Source of the DNA: Malachius bipustulatus
Lineage: Eukaryota; Arthropoda; Insecta; Coleoptera; Melyridae
DNA: 64,000 nucleotides
NCBI GenBank assembly: GCA_910589415.1
Contig: OU342633.1
Coordinates: 41,794,210 to 41,858,209 of the forward strand
Direction of reading: 5' to 3'
Shown here: positions 1 to 11,898 of the stretch, in pieces
Layout: each line of letters starts with the position of its first letter
Numbering within the stretch: the first letter of the stretch is position 1
Position numbers and translations under genes: made by a program
Notes under the pieces: model-generated
Told to the model about the DNA's origin: nothing
What the model saw: only the letters and a program-made list of their open reading frames with translations
Database searches by the model: none

Positions 1-2000
1 TGCGCTGAACTTCATGATGTTGCCAAAGTAAATATTTACCTTGCCCGAGTTATAACGTTTTAATGTTGGTACACATGTTAATTGAAAATTTTAATTGTTC
101 GTTTAATGCTAGTGCTTGCCACTTTAATCACCGAGCAGCGTTCTATCTTCGTCTCTGCTCTTTCGGCTTTCATGCGAAATCGCCGCTTTTTAATTAGTTA
201 ATTTGTTATTGGGCGGGCGTAAATCTCGTTTATCGTGTAAGTGGACGTCGGTATTATTGTGGAGCATGGAGTACAAAGATAAGTTAAGTAGCAGATGACG
301 ATGTCTGGTTTGTTGCGAGTCGAGCGCAGGCAGGTCGTAAATTAACACACTCAAGTCGACGTTGTGGCTGCTTGTGTATAATAAAATAACTTCTCAGTGC
401 TTTTTATTAAGCACTAAGCACTGGAAGGTTACATCTTCAATAGAAATATAAATTTTGCAAAAATATTTAAAAAAAAGCGACATCGTCGCCCGCAGTAACT
501 GTTACAGTTGCGGGTTGGAGGTAGGTAGGTATAGGTAATAACGAAGTAAATTGTAACAGTAGATGAGAATCTGCGATTACTTCGACAAAAGATTTTACTG
601 CGTATATCGTTATCTGAACGGACGTAAAAGGAAATTTATAGGTCATGGAAAATTATAGCCGAGTCTTCTGATTTTCCCCGATGTTACGGTTCAGTTTCTC
701 GAGTTAATGTCGATTTCGCATGATTCTCCCTCGCGAGGCTTTTAAACTCGCCTCGCCTCTCTCCTTTTACCATCCCTGCCGGCGGTCCGACTTTATGATT
801 AATATCTCTAAACAACCACGAAAAGAAAACTTATTATTCCCTTCGTCTTTATTTCTGTCTTTGAAAAGCCATCAGGTCTCTCTCTCTCTCTCTCTCGTAT
901 TGGTTACAGTTACGTAAATGATTTGAAAGGGTTGTTTTATGTAGATCGTATTATTTTACGACCACATAGATTACTCTAAAGGACCATCATATTTTTAATG
1001 TATTTTATTTTTATTAGACATTGTATCGATTATTTCACAATTCGGAATTTGAATGTTTTTTTAATTTCCTTTTTTTTACTTCTTATTTCCAGCTATTGTT
1101 CCCAGAAGATTCTACAGGTTTGCTTGAATTCGGCCGTCAACACAGTTCTTGATCACTTGATGGAGGTCAAATGAGTATTTCTGCAAAGGGAGTATTCCTC
1201 CTTTTTGGAGGTCAAATGTGAATTCAGTTTTCTAAAGGAAATGGGTCAACTTCTTTCCATGAAGCTTATAAGCGGTGAGACGCAAAGAGTATGCGGTTAA
1301 CGAATTTAAAAAAAAAAGTGACATAGCGCAACTACGTGCACCACCTCTCGATGGTGCATGGACACATGTCATATAGTCGCATTGCCGCTGGCAAACTTGT
1401 GACTAGAGCTCGAGACATGTAAAAACGGGAACAAAGCAGGAAGCGCAGCAACGAGTTTTCGCTACCTCTATAGCCGGTCAGGTATAGTCAAGTGCCTGAT
1501 TCCAGGAACCTCATAAGTGAGATGATTTATGACAGCGGCAATGTCGAATTAGGTGTCCTTTCCTTTTACGAATACATATTTTATACTTTGACCGGTCATT
1601 TTAGTGGAAATAACCCCCCTTAAACATTAACAATTATTTTAAAATAGGTAACCCTCGCAAATGTTGTTTTTTCAGCTACATCTCCACACTCTCCTATGTG
1701 CGTCTCATTTCCACATTTCCAATTTTACACTATGCGTCCCAACTTTATTAAGAAAGCTTCTCATCAAGTCGAAGAATCGTGAACAGTGAACGTCGCCACC
1801 TAGACCCATCTCCTCATCCGCAGTGTCTTCAGAACTTGAAAAAGTCGGAGTGCGCTATATCTCAGGTGGTGGACTTGTCAGCTACTCTTCGGACAATGGT
1901 ATACCCCCCCCAAACTGAAGCAGCTTATACCTAACTGACGGGATAACCATGGGGGAGGCTCAAACACTACTCTTGGCTTAGAGTTGCTGTCTAAGTAGCA
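1..2000. other. AT-rich intergenic DNA
   Basis: No coding region is supported here; all six frames are broken. Small structures visible are a pure TC repeat of ten units at 877-896, a short hairpin with arms near 1335-1343 and 1352-1360 around an 8-base loop, and the phrase GGAGGTCAAATG occurring twice about 60 bases apart (near 1155 and 1207). Confidence 0.6.
877..896. repeat. (TC)10 microsatellite
   Basis: An uninterrupted TC dinucleotide run, read directly from the sequence. Confidence 0.95.
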
Positions 2001-2007
2001 GTACACA

Positions 2008-2300
2008 TGATGACACGTGATTAAAATGTCATATTTTGATGTTAGTTGGTCGCTGAAGTCGGCAGATTATAAGTGACGTCGAAAACACTTCGTTTAAATA
2101 ACTAATATCTCACGTAATTAAAGACAACGAACAGGAGACGTCAAAAAGACGAAATTTCACCTCCACTTTATGACCCACCTAAAGTACATGTTTTTCACGT
2201 CCAAAATGTCCAAATTACATGGATTTTAAGTCAATATGATGTTTAATTTGAAATTTTTTTAAGGCGATTTTTGACGTGGTTTTTAAGTGAATAATAATTA
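2008..2300. repeat. ACGT-rich dispersed repeat, copy 1
   Basis: This stretch matches the copies at about 6668-7000 and 58166-58330/59040-59225 by eye. Shared landmarks in order are ACACGTGATTA, CGTCATATTTTG-like, GTCGCTGA, AAGTGACGTCGAAA, a CGTTCAAGTA-like segment, TCTCACGTAATTAAAGACAA and GAGACGTCAAAAAGACG. It is unusually rich in ACGT/GACGTC words. This copy runs directly into the tandem array, so the array may be an expanded internal part of the element. No coding capacity is seen and the class of mobile element is unknown. Confidence 0.7.
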
Positions 2301-4020
2301 TTATTGTCAATTTGTTAGCACGCAAAATCCTGAAATCTTCAAGAACCCTGCATCTATAGTAATGTCTGTCTGAACACCAGAAAATGACGTCATATCTGGT
2401 ACCATGGTAGCATTAATTTCAAATTTGTTAGCACATACAATTCTGAAATTTTCAGTAATCCTGTATGTAAAGTAATTACGTATGAACACCAAAAAATGAC
2501 GTCATATTGACATTACTGTGATACGATAGTAACAATATTGTCAAATTTGTTAGTACACAGAATCCTATCTTCAATAATCCTGCGTCTAAAACAATGTCTG
2601 TCTGAAGACCAGAAAATGACGTCATATTGACGCTGCTCTGGTACCATGGTAGCATTATTGCCCAATTTGTTAGCACACAAAATTCTGAAATCTTCAGTAA
2701 TCCTGCATGTAAAGTAATTATGTATGAACACCAAAAATTGACGTCATATTGACGTTACTGTGATACCATGGTAACATTATTGTCAAATTTCTTTAACACA
2801 AATTCCTGAAATCTTCAATAATGCTGCATCTAAAGTAATGTCTGTCTGAACACCAGAAAATGACGTCATATTGACGCTGCTCTGATACCAATATTGCCCA
2901 ATTTGTTACCGCACAAAATTCTGAAATCTTCAGTAATCCTGCATGTAAAGTAATTATGTATGAACACCAAAAATTGACGTCATATTGACCCTACTGTGAT
3001 ACCATGGTAACATTATTGTCAAATTTCTTTAACACAAATTCCTGAAATGTTCAATAATGCTGCATCTAAAGTAATGTCTGTCTGAACACCAGAAAATGAC
3101 GTCATATTGACGCTGCTCTGATACCAATATTGCCCAATTTGTTAGCACACAAAATTCTGAAATCTTCAGTAATCCTGCCTGTAAAGTAATTATGTATGAA
3201 CACCAAAAATTGACGTCATATTGACGTTACTGTGATACCATGGTAACATTATTGTCAAATTTCTTTAACACAAATTCCTGAAATCTTCAATAATGCTGCA
3301 TCTAAAGTAATGTCTGTCTGAACACCAGAAAATGACGTCATATTGACGCTGCTCTGATACCAATATTGCCCAATTTGTTACCGCACAAAATTCTGAAATC
3401 TTCAGTAATCCTGCATGTAAAGTAATTATGTATGAACACCAAAAATTGACGTCATATTGACCCTACTGTGATACCATGGTAACATTATTGTCAAATTTCT
3501 TTAACACAAATTCCTGAAATGTTCAATAATGCTGCATCTAAAGTAATGTCTGTCTGAACACCAGAAAATGACGTCATATTGACGCTGCTCTGATACCAAT
3601 ATTGCCCAATTTGTTAGCACACAAAATTCTGAAATCTTCAGTAATCCTGCCTGTAAAGTAATTATGTATGAACACCAAAAATTGACGTCATATTGACGTT
3701 ACTGTGATACCATGGTAACATTATTGTCAAATTTCTTTAACACAAATTCCTGAAATCTTCAAGAATGCTGCATCTAAAGTAATGTCTGTCTGAACACCAG
3801 AAAATGACGTCATATTGACGCTGCTCTGATACCAATATTGCCCAATTTGTTACCACACAAAATTCTGGAATCTTCAGTAATCCTGCATGTAAAGTAATTA
3901 TGTATGAACACCAAAAATTGACGTCATATTGACGTTACTGTGATACCATGGTAACATTATTGTCTAATTTCTTTAACACAAATTCCTGAAATCTTCAATA
4001 ATGATGCATCTAAAGTAATT
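2300..4020. repeat. Satellite-like tandem array with CRE palindromes
   Basis: Monomers of about 112-122 bases are repeated head to tail. The 8-base palindrome TGACGTCA occurs once per monomer, at 2385, 2497, 2617, 2739, 2861, 2975, 3097, 3211, 3333, 3447, 3569, 3683, 3805 and 3919. From 2739 on the spacings are 122, 122 and then strictly alternating 114/122, giving a 236-base dimer. Diagnostic variants (GTTACCGCAC versus GTTAGCACAC; TTGACCC versus TTGACGT) alternate every second dimer, giving a 472-base higher-order unit. The blocks beginning 2871 and 3343 are identical apart from one ATAATG/AGAATG difference near the end. The leftmost monomers are more diverged. Short open frames inside the array are by-products of the repeat. 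Confidence 0.95.
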
Positions 4021-6660
4021 TCTGTCTTTACGCTTGAAAATAATCAAAATTTGTGCCAAAAAATCATCCAGGTGGATGCTGGACGCTGGTCCAATTTTTA
4101 TTGGCAAAAAGTTACAAAATAGTTGAAAATGTTCAAAATGCTCAGGTGAGAATTCACCGAAAAACGATACTGCCAACTTTGCGGGCATATGCAAATTCTT
4201 TCGTATATTAATTCATGCCATGCGGCTTGGAACTACAGTATGTAAAAAATTATACTCTCATGTCCGTACTTATCAAACTTCATAATATAACTCTGGGGTT
4301 ATATTTTGAATTTTCTGACAGCTGATTGGTCTAAAATGCTCAAGCCCTACGAACGCTACGAATTTTTAATCAATGACATGTTCCAAAATATAACTCGAGG
4401 GATTATATTTTTATTGATGAATACGGGCTTCAGAGGAGATGTTTTGGGTTTATTATGCTGAATCCTCGTCTTATGAATTTCTATAATTTTGTAGTAGCAC
4501 AAAATAATTTTTTCGGCCAAGCACAAAAATTTTAAGAAATGGAGTAAAATGACACGAAGTGGAATGAAATACATCTCGCTCGACTGTGGTAATTTTGACT
4601 TCGAGAACTAGCTCATTCAGCCACAGATACCTTTGTATTTTATAAATAGTTGAATAGACAAACACAAACATCCATGGTGAGTCCGGAATTAGAACACTCC
4701 CAACGACTTGCTCGCGTTCACGCTAAGCGGCTACGATACCGACTGCTTCCCAATATATTTTATCTGTATACCAATTTTATTCAGGTCTTGTTATTTTATT
4801 TACAATATTATTAAAAACAACCATAATAAGAAAGAGCAGATGATAAATTTAGAGGATTTTTTCTGCAAATCATAAAATGCCATCCAGAACAAGCAGCACT
4901 CAAGTTTAGATCTATTAAACAAACTTTACAAGAAAAACAGATTATACACTACTTGTCTCCTCCAACGTTCAGGCTCAGTAAGCTCTGAGGATTTAAGGAC
5001 TTAAGATATCAAGGCGATATTGTTCCTGCGATCATTGACTCAGATAATGATAATCTTTCTATTGTGTCGTTTCTCTCATTTTTCGAATCATTCAAAAAAG
5101 GCATTCAGAAAATAACAAATTACAAAATAAATGATTACAAATAAACATTTATTTGACAGCAATTTGATTTCTCTGACCTAATCAATAGAATGGTATAAAG
5201 AAACTGAAAGGTCACAGAGAAAAAAAAATGTATGAGCGAAATAAATGAATTTCCAAGAGCGGTCCGCATTTTTTGTTCGTCAGGTGTATTAATCAAAGAA
5301 ATAGGGGAACTGGAGAGGATTTTAGTCGCCCACATGGTTTAAGAAAGTGAAGTCCTTTCAGAGCAAATATGGTTTCCCAAAAATACAAATAAATTTCGCA
5401 GAAAAAAAAAACGAGAAAATAATTTCCCAGGAGGAAGCATTATTTGATCATTCATTCTTAACGCTCTTTTTCTGGAGTATGCTCGTTTCCCACTTTAGCG
5501 TTGAGACTAAATTAACTGATAATAGCTGGTTATGAAGCGATCCAATTCATGGGTTCGTTAATTTTCACACTCCACACTCTTTCCACCAGGTGACGAAAAT
5601 TTTCTCCCGTTTCATTCTAACTCTGACGAGAAGCCAAAATCATCGAGCTAGACAATAATAAAGGTAACCAACCTTCCGCTCACGTCTAACGGATCGACAA
5701 TCGAGAGCATCGAGCAGCAGCCGCAAGGATCATTTATTTATTCCTGGAGCAGGAAGTAAACGTGTCATAAACTAGAATCTTAATTATTATAGTCTGAGAA
5801 GCAACGCGAAGCTTTAACCTTATTTTACTTTTGCTCTTATGTTCGTATCAGTTATTACGAGCATTGCAAAATGTAAACTATACTCATCAGCAATCCAGGA
5901 TTGCAGAGCCACTTCGCAAAACATAAAAGAAAATCAATACCAATTTCTATAGCATCTACCTATGCAATGCAATAATAAAATAAATGTCGATACAGCTGAG
6001 TTTCCTGACCTATTCTCCCGGTTGGAACGTAAAGACGAACCAGGGATTTTATGACATACCTTACACGAGATTACTCGTCTCTCTGCTCTAGCTCCGGAGA
6101 AATGACAATGATAAGGAATGCATAACAAGGCATAGCTCCGGCTCCAGCGGATGGTATCACATTGTGATCAATGATTATGCATGCGAAACGAACAAAGTAT
6201 GGCTAGGGACTAAACCGAGAGCCGAGCTTGTCGAGTTTACCTTTAAAGTGTGAGAAGAGAACCTCGATTGTTGGCGAGTTACTCCCGCAGGGCCTCTTTC
6301 GCTCGCACTGCTCATTAGAATTAATCCCATGCAAATTTCATTTGCATTTACATGCATATCCATCTAAAATGCGATACAACATGAGACCCATTAGTAAATT
6401 CTCTTTCCTGCATTTGCATCCGCATGGACGATTTCTTGCTGCGCTGCGACAAGGGGACAATGCTCTTCACATGCTTATTTGATTAATTTGTAATCGAATC
6501 ATTACTACAGTTATCCGAATTATTTCAATTAGTAATTATGGGAGCTTACATCGATTTAGAGCTATGATGGATGTATTAATCCAGTATTATTAGTGAAAAT
6601 TATGATAACAAAATAAATTTGCGTTAAAGTAGTACCTTAAACAAAGGTACCAGTTCCCAG
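4020..6660. other. Intergenic DNA without recognised genes
   Basis: No coding region is supported. The stretch 5690-5800 and especially 6170-6480 is less AT-rich than its surroundings and carries the octamer sites listed separately. The rest is ordinary AT-rich sequence with short stop-limited frames. Confidence 0.5.
6329..6419. promoter_or_regulatory. Cluster of three POU-octamer-like sites
   Basis: ATGCAAAT lies at 6329-6336, its reverse complement ATTTGCAT at 6340-6347, and a third ATTTGCAT at 6412-6419. The first two form an inverted pair four bases apart. POU-domain factors bind this octamer, so the segment could be a regulatory element. That function is an inference; only the sites are seen. 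Confidence 0.3.
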
Positions 6661-6667
6661 GTATCAG

Positions 6668-7000
6668 ATACACGACGTGATTATAACGTCATATTTTGGT
6701 GATAGTCGCTGACGTCAGCAACCTACAAGTGACGTCGAAAGCACGTCGTTCAAGTATCGGATGTCTCACGTAATTAAAGACAACCAATAGGAGACGTCAA
6801 AAAGACGTAATTTACGACATTGCCGTAAGTAACGAGATATTTTTGTTTAATGCTCGAAACGAAACTTGAGAGATTATAAGACCAACCTTGACGTGATTTT
6901 TTTCGCGAATAAATGACGTCTTTGATCTGTGACATTCCTTTGTTATTGCGACGTTGTAGGTACTCACATTACTAAATTCGTCATTTGACGTTGGATAAAA
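6668..7000. repeat. ACGT-rich dispersed repeat, copy 2
   Basis: The most complete uninterrupted copy of the family also seen at 2008 and 58166. It opens near ACGACGTGATTATAACGTC. It carries the AAGTGACGTCGAAAGCACGT and TCTCACGTAATTAAAGACAA landmarks. Its 3' part (AATAAATGACGTCTTTGATC and a GTCATTTGACGTTGG-like end) is also present in copy 3 at about 59110-59215. No open frame or clear terminal inverted repeat was found. It is non-coding and presumably mobilised in trans. Confidence 0.65.
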
Positions 7001-7342
7001 AAATGCCGCCATATTGATGGCTGTAAGCTTAGGTATAATGTAAATTAACAGAAATGACGAATAAATCTTGCTAAAACTTAAATTAACACAAAAGAATAAC
7101 ATCTGGGTCTGGGAGACTATGAGTAAAAACTGTAGGTACAGTTATACCTACTTACTCAGAAATCACACTTCCTCAAAAAACAAATTCCGGTATTCCGGAA
7201 TTCCATGTTTTACATTCTCACACTTTGCATTGATTAGATTTTGAACTACTGTAAAAAAAATCCGAGGAAAAATGAGACATTCTATATTCTCTCCGTTTTG
7301 ACGACTCCGTGTCTATTTCAATTTATTGAAATCTCCATTATT

Positions 7343-7729
7343 ATGGGAAGCAGAGCCGCGCTGATGGCATTATATGAGCCTCAAGCACGAGGCTTTGTTG
7401 TTCCCTCCAGGCGACATCCTGTTAAAATTCCCTCCCGAAACGGCGAAATAAATTCCGGAGGCTTTGAGTTTTCCATTCGTCGACATCTAATAATGCTCAG
7501 TCGAGGCACCAGCACCATTCGCGTTCAACATGCCCATACGTCTAAATTCACATCTGCATTTCAAAAACGTAAAATGGCTGGTTTTAAGAGAGACGCGTCT
7601 GCGGCTACAAACGACAAACGATGCGTACTCCATCAATCTAACCAACCCTTCCGCGTGTCTATTTATAGTATGTTATGTGCTATGTGTTATTATATTGTTT
7701 ATGGATTTGGTGTTGAGGATATTATGTGA
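7343..7729 (+). other. Unrecognised 128-codon open frame
   Basis: An ATG-started frame of 128 codons ends with TGA at 7727-7729; the frame stays open upstream to about 7241. It is the longest frame in the window not explained by a transposon or hairpin. The predicted protein is basic, starts MGSRAALMALYEP and has no motif I recognise; the C-terminal 25 residues are cysteine- and tyrosine-rich. The DNA is locally GC-richer than its neighbours, which makes chance open frames more likely. No promoter, splice site or polyadenylation signal ties it to a gene. It may be non-coding. Confidence 0.12.
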
Positions 7730-7929
7730 CATATGACATATTCAGTTGCGTTCACGAACGGACCAGAATTTTGAGTAATGATTTTTAGTTATACCATGAG
7801 AATATTTGACGTTATGTGAATGATACTCTCAAATTCCTGCAGAATTCTAAAGAAACTCGACTTGGGTTGAATTAAATACGCCACATTGGCTGATTGCTCA
7901 AAAGAATACCTTTAGACGTTTATGATGAT

Positions 7930-8015
7930 GCACAAGCCTTAATAATAAAAAATTGAAAGAAAATCGGTTCAAGATTGAACCTTGTGGAACACCAGATGTA
8001 TCAGTATCAATGTGT
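7930..8015 (-). pseudogene. Non-LTR reverse transcriptase scrap
   Basis: Read on the minus strand, the stretch around 7970-8000 encodes SGVPQGSILNRFSFNFLLLR. The GVPQGS hexad and following hydrophobic block are a hallmark of the reverse transcriptase palm in Jockey/CR1-type LINEs. Flanking codons drift out of frame and no further RT motif is evident, so this is a short, old fragment. LTR-like sequence begins about 260 bases away on the plus-strand side. Confidence 0.55.
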
Positions 8016-8274
8016 TGGGGAAATTTTTTTAATAAAACGAAATAAAACGAAATGAGGAAGACTATTTCCATGATCATAGAGCAGACTAAACTAAAACGAA
8101 TAAAAATGTTTTACTCTTTTAGACAAAAAAAGGTAGAAATTATGAACCCCAAGAGACTAGACCTTTATTAAGGTTCCTTTTTCTTAAACAAGTAGTTCGT
8201 AATGACTTATGTAAACCTACAAAAATAATTGATTTATTTTCAATAATTAATGTAAAAGATACGTGTAAAATAAG

Positions 8275-8635
8275 AAATTTGGATTTTTCAGTTTTTTCAG
8301 GATATCTCAGCAACGGCTGAAGTTGCCATAAATTTTGTTTCAAATTCTTAAAAAGCATAAAATTCTACAGCTTTCCTCTAATTTAACCGAATCTGTATCT
8401 CTGCTACTTCACAAGATGAGAGAGATTTATAAAAATGATCTACATTGAATGGCGTACATTTTGCAAAGTCACCATATTACTCAGTGAGATGAGTCAAAAT
8501 CCAGGCAGTTAGAGTTCAGAGTTGCTTCTCCTCTAAAGATCAAAGCACATATTTTTTAGCTATTATATTTAGCATATTTAATGGTAACGTTATTGTGCAA
8601 GTAACATCAACAGGAACAATTATTGATATTGCAAT
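8275..8635 (+). mobile_element. LTR-like repeat, upstream copy
   Basis: This region aligns by eye with 9605-9888: both contain TTTTTTCAGGATATCTCA-like, TTTATCTCTGCTA-like, a GTGAGAGAG-like run, ATGATCTGCATTGAATGG-like, CATATTACTCA.TGAGATGA and CAGAGTTCAGAGTTG. Both end in ...CA followed by AT and a tRNA-Lys primer-binding site. That makes them diverged LTRs of the same retrotransposon family rather than generic repeats. The 5' edge is uncertain, since similarity fades before 8275. This copy has about 70 extra bases before its 3' end. Confidence 0.6.
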
Positions 8636-8650
8636 TGGCGCCCAACGTGG
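8636..8650 (+). other. tRNA-Lys primer-binding site
   Basis: TGGCGCCCAACGTGG is complementary to the 3' end of insect tRNA-Lys including its CCA tail. It starts two bases after the LTR-like end. Gypsy-group elements commonly use such a primer. Confidence 0.65.
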
Positions 8651-8661
8651 ACCAAGTTGAT

Positions 8662-8960
8662 AACATCATATACGGGGTGTCTTTGAAAGGTGCGGAAAAG
8701 CTGATCCAACCCAACTTATCTCTGTCCAAAAGTGGATGATTTCGGAGATACAGGGTGTCAAAAGTTCAATTTGGTTTCCGTTTTTCTTGAATAACTTTTT
8801 TAATAATTGGTATATTTTCACAATATTCGGCTGAAGGGGCTTTTGTAGGGTGAAAAATTAAAAATTACAATCATTTTTATTGTAAAATTTAGAGGGCGCC
8901 ACCTACGGTACCTTGAACACATTCAAAACGAACTATATTTTTTGGGCCACCTGTAGTTAC
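8662..8960. repeat. Probable dispersed repeat with CAGGGTG motif
   Basis: The region opens with ACGGGGTGTCTTTGAAAGG and contains GAGATACAGGGTGTCAAAAG at about 8745. The phrase GAGATACAGGGTGT also occurs inside the foldbacks at 16940 and 48130, so it shares a module with the foldback families. No inverted partner was found here and there is no coding potential. It lies directly after the upstream LTR's primer site, so it has probably replaced or been inserted into that element. Confidence 0.4.
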
Positions 8961-9604
8961 ATTTTAAATAAAAATTCTTATTCTCCAACGTCTTTTACCA
9001 AAAAAAGGCATACGTGGTAAGAGTTGATTTGAGCAGCCGTTTCTGAGATATCTGGATTTAAGAAAATCACTACGTGCATGGCCAGGCCTAAGTAAGTAGT
9101 TTATTAATTGTAATAATTGAACACAATTTGAAGCGAAGGCGTTGAATTAAAATTATTTTACTTAAAGTATAGTATAGTAAAGTATAGTACGATGAAGTTT
9201 AAAAAGTCATATGTATCGATTAAGAATACACATCCTTCTGATAGTTCCATTTATTTTGTTTCATTCACGTGGTTCTCATAGAAACCGTCACGTTTGTCTA
9301 AACACTCCATCCCGCATAAATAAATAAACGTCAACATTGGTTTTGAATGAGAATTAATTAATTACAGGGGATAGAATGTCATTACGTGAATAAATTTTAT
9401 GTAGTTGTCAGTGGCTGTCAAACTGACTCTTAAACCGTTCAATTCATTGTTTGAATGATTCCTTTAATAATTTACGCTCATTCGCAATTCGAAATTTAAC
9501 TTTTTGACATTTTCTGGTGAAATGGAAAATCTTTATTCGGACGGTTAGTATGACGTCACATCTGACTTTTTAAACTTAATCGTACCATAACTAAGAGTTC
9601 CCAA

Positions 9605-9888
9605 AAACAAGAAAACTCGATTTTTCAATTCTTTCAGGATATCTCAACAACGACTAAAATTGTTTTAAATTTTGATTCAGATTCTTAATAGAAAAAAACC
9701 TACAGAGAAAAATCTGAAATCTCTAGTTTAACCGCCCTTTATCTCTGCTATTTCTCAAGGTCCAAGTGGTGAGAGAGGTTAAAAAAAATGATCTGCATTG
9801 ATTGGCGAAAACTTGCAAAAAAGATCATATTACTCAATGAGATGATTCAAGGTCCAGGCCGTCAGAGTTCAGAGTTGTTTTTCCCACA
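9605..9888 (+). mobile_element. LTR-like repeat, downstream copy
   Basis: Diverged direct repeat of 8275-8635, ending TTCCCACA, followed by AT and a primer-binding site. Gag and protease remnants lie about 1.8-2.2 kb further on the same strand, so this copy best fits the 5' LTR of that element. A matching 3' LTR was not found downstream. Confidence 0.6.
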
Positions 9889-9890
9889 AT

Positions 9891-9901
9891 TGGCGCCCAA
9901 C
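9891..9901 (+). other. tRNA-Lys primer-binding site, decayed
   Basis: TGGCGCCCAAC matches the first 11 bases of the site at 8636 and then diverges. Its position immediately after the second LTR-like repeat supports the assignment. Confidence 0.55.
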
Positions 9902-11219
9902 TAAAACTATAGGCCAATTCTAATACATCAATCAATATCATCATATAACTGAGAGTCTTTGTATTTTATTAAAAAACTAACGAATTTTTTTCTAACTTTG
10001 TTTAGCCCGCAACTCTTTTAATCCCAATAATAATTCAGTCTAATGTTCGTAACTGATACAATTCCCTTGAACAAGATATGATGTTTACTATTCAAAAAGA
10101 AATCATTAACACAATATAATTATTAGAGTAATGAAAAAACATGTCTAGCTCTAAGAGGGCATTAGTTTGTAGTGGCCGGAAATTTAATGACGCGGAAATT
10201 AACCAATCGAATGACTCTCCTATCACTTTATGGATAAACAAAGCAAAGAACTATTGAAAACGCAATATTGTTAGGACTAGGAAATGCTTACTCGTACTAA
10301 AGAAGGCGTCAAACACTTCGTAAAACTACCGTTTAAATGTAATTATTAAACCATTTAATGGTCCATCATATCGAACATATAAACATGAACTAGATTGACG
10401 ATTTTACTTTAAATACTTCATGTCTGAAAAGACAAAACCAGATACATCGCCTTCCGATGAGACTTGATAAGAGGGTTAAACTTCCCCGGTTAGTTTGCGA
10501 AAACTTATTTCGTATAATCTAGTTCATCTTGAACATGGTTGTGATAATAATGGTAATTGTAAGGAAAGTTTCCGACAGAAGCGATACTTCATACTTTAAG
10601 CTCTCCCAGTATTATCGTTTACTATTCTATACACAAGTTAGTCGCAACTGCTGGCATTAAGCAACTTCGGACTTAGTTCAAGACGTCTCGCTCACATCTA
10701 ACCCACATCCAGGCCGAAGCATTATATTTACACGAGAATTATTATAATATATGTATAATATAAATATCATTATTATTACAGCCATTAAGCAGGATAATGT
10801 ACATTTAGCATTATCGAGTTTAAACGTTCCGCGAACGCTTGAGCGATTCCCCTAATTCACTTTACAATTTACACGAATGTCCCCCATTAAGCCCGTCCTC
10901 GCCTCGGAATCCTGCGTAATGCCGGGACCGGCTGGATCCTGCCGGTTTGATTTGATGTATCCTGGAACGCCATTCCCGCGACGTTTGAAGTATACGATTG
11001 TTTCAGGCTTAGGTACAGCTTTGAGGGATCCCAGAATCTGGAACTACATTAAGTAGCTAGCAGTCCCTCGAATTAAGTTAGCTTTATATAACTTAACTTT
11101 ATATTGTTACGAGTTTCAGAATTGAATATATTTTTTTTTACATTTAATGTTTATTATATAGAAACATTACTGTGCTTCTTGTTCGGGTAAATTCTGATCC
11201 GCCAGATTGTCGGTAAGTT
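9902..11219. other. Stretch between LTR and gag, with GC-richer patch
   Basis: No gag-like coding was recognised in this part, so the leader and 5' gag are probably deleted or replaced. About 10680-11060 is clearly less AT-rich and reads like unique sequence (for example GATCCTGCCGG and CATTCCCGCGACG). It contains no frame I recognise and could be an older conserved non-coding segment. The remainder is AT-rich with no visible structure. Confidence 0.4.
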
Positions 11220-11898
11220 CTAGAGATGATAAAGATGTTAATTATGACGATAACGATAGAGAAAGAAGAAATGAAGATATTAAAGAACATTTAGGAGAAA
11301 ATTGAAGAAAAGCGGTGTTATAAAATTTAGGAGAAAAAAGAAGAAAAGAAAAGTTTAATGTTGACAGCTCTGAAGACGGACTAGAAGAAAAAGATTATCA
11401 AGAGAGAACATATTTGCAAAAGAAGAACGTCTCCAAAGAAGTCAAATATGATTAAAATAGAAAGCTTTGGAAGAAAGGGAAGAACGATTAACAGAAATGT
11501 AGATACAAGTGAAGATGAATCAGAAGACTATACACAATCAGACTCTATTCGTAGACTAAGAAATTCTGATACATTTGACTGAACTAATTTACATTTTTTA
11601 CTATACGCAAAAAAAATCACTCTGAAGACAATAAAGACACTCAGATACTCTGAAACAATGAAATCCAGACATCCAGTTTCATCTGCCAGTGAAAGTAATA
11701 ATAATTATCGAGATAATAATAATTCATGTGAATAATCAGGAAATTTTGTGTCATAAATGTGGACTCGAAGGTCATTGTGTCCAAGATTGTAGAAATCCTA
11801 CCAAGTGTTTCAAATGCGAAAAGACGGGTCACAAGTCTTTCGATTGTCAATCTGAAAATCGAAATGTAAATGTAATTGAAAGCAAATCAGAAGAATGA
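11220..11898 (+). pseudogene. Gypsy-type gag remnant with two CCHC zinc knuckles
   Basis: Gag packages the RNA genome of LTR retrotransposons; its nucleocapsid part binds RNA through zinc knuckles. From about 11740 the frame encodes two CX2CX4HX4C knuckles back to back: CHKCGLEGHCVQDC and CFKCEKTGHKSFDC, with all zinc ligands intact. Upstream, several frames give acidic/basic, Glu-, Lys- and Arg-rich peptides and a Ser/Asn-rich linker (HPVSSASESNNNYRDNNN) typical of the run-in to nucleocapsid. Internal stops and frame changes separate these blocks, so it is not functional. The stop at 11896-11898 overlaps the start-like ATG of the protease frame. It lies downstream of the LTR and tRNA-Lys site. 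Confidence 0.8.

Noticed and set aside
2307..2734. Overlapping minus-strand frames with repeated peptides
   Set aside because: They follow the tandem repeat period; no gene-like features.
2300..4020. CRISPR-like regular repeat spacing
   Set aside because: Whole monomers, spacers included, are repeated, no cas genes are present, and the DNA is clearly eukaryotic; it is satellite-like.
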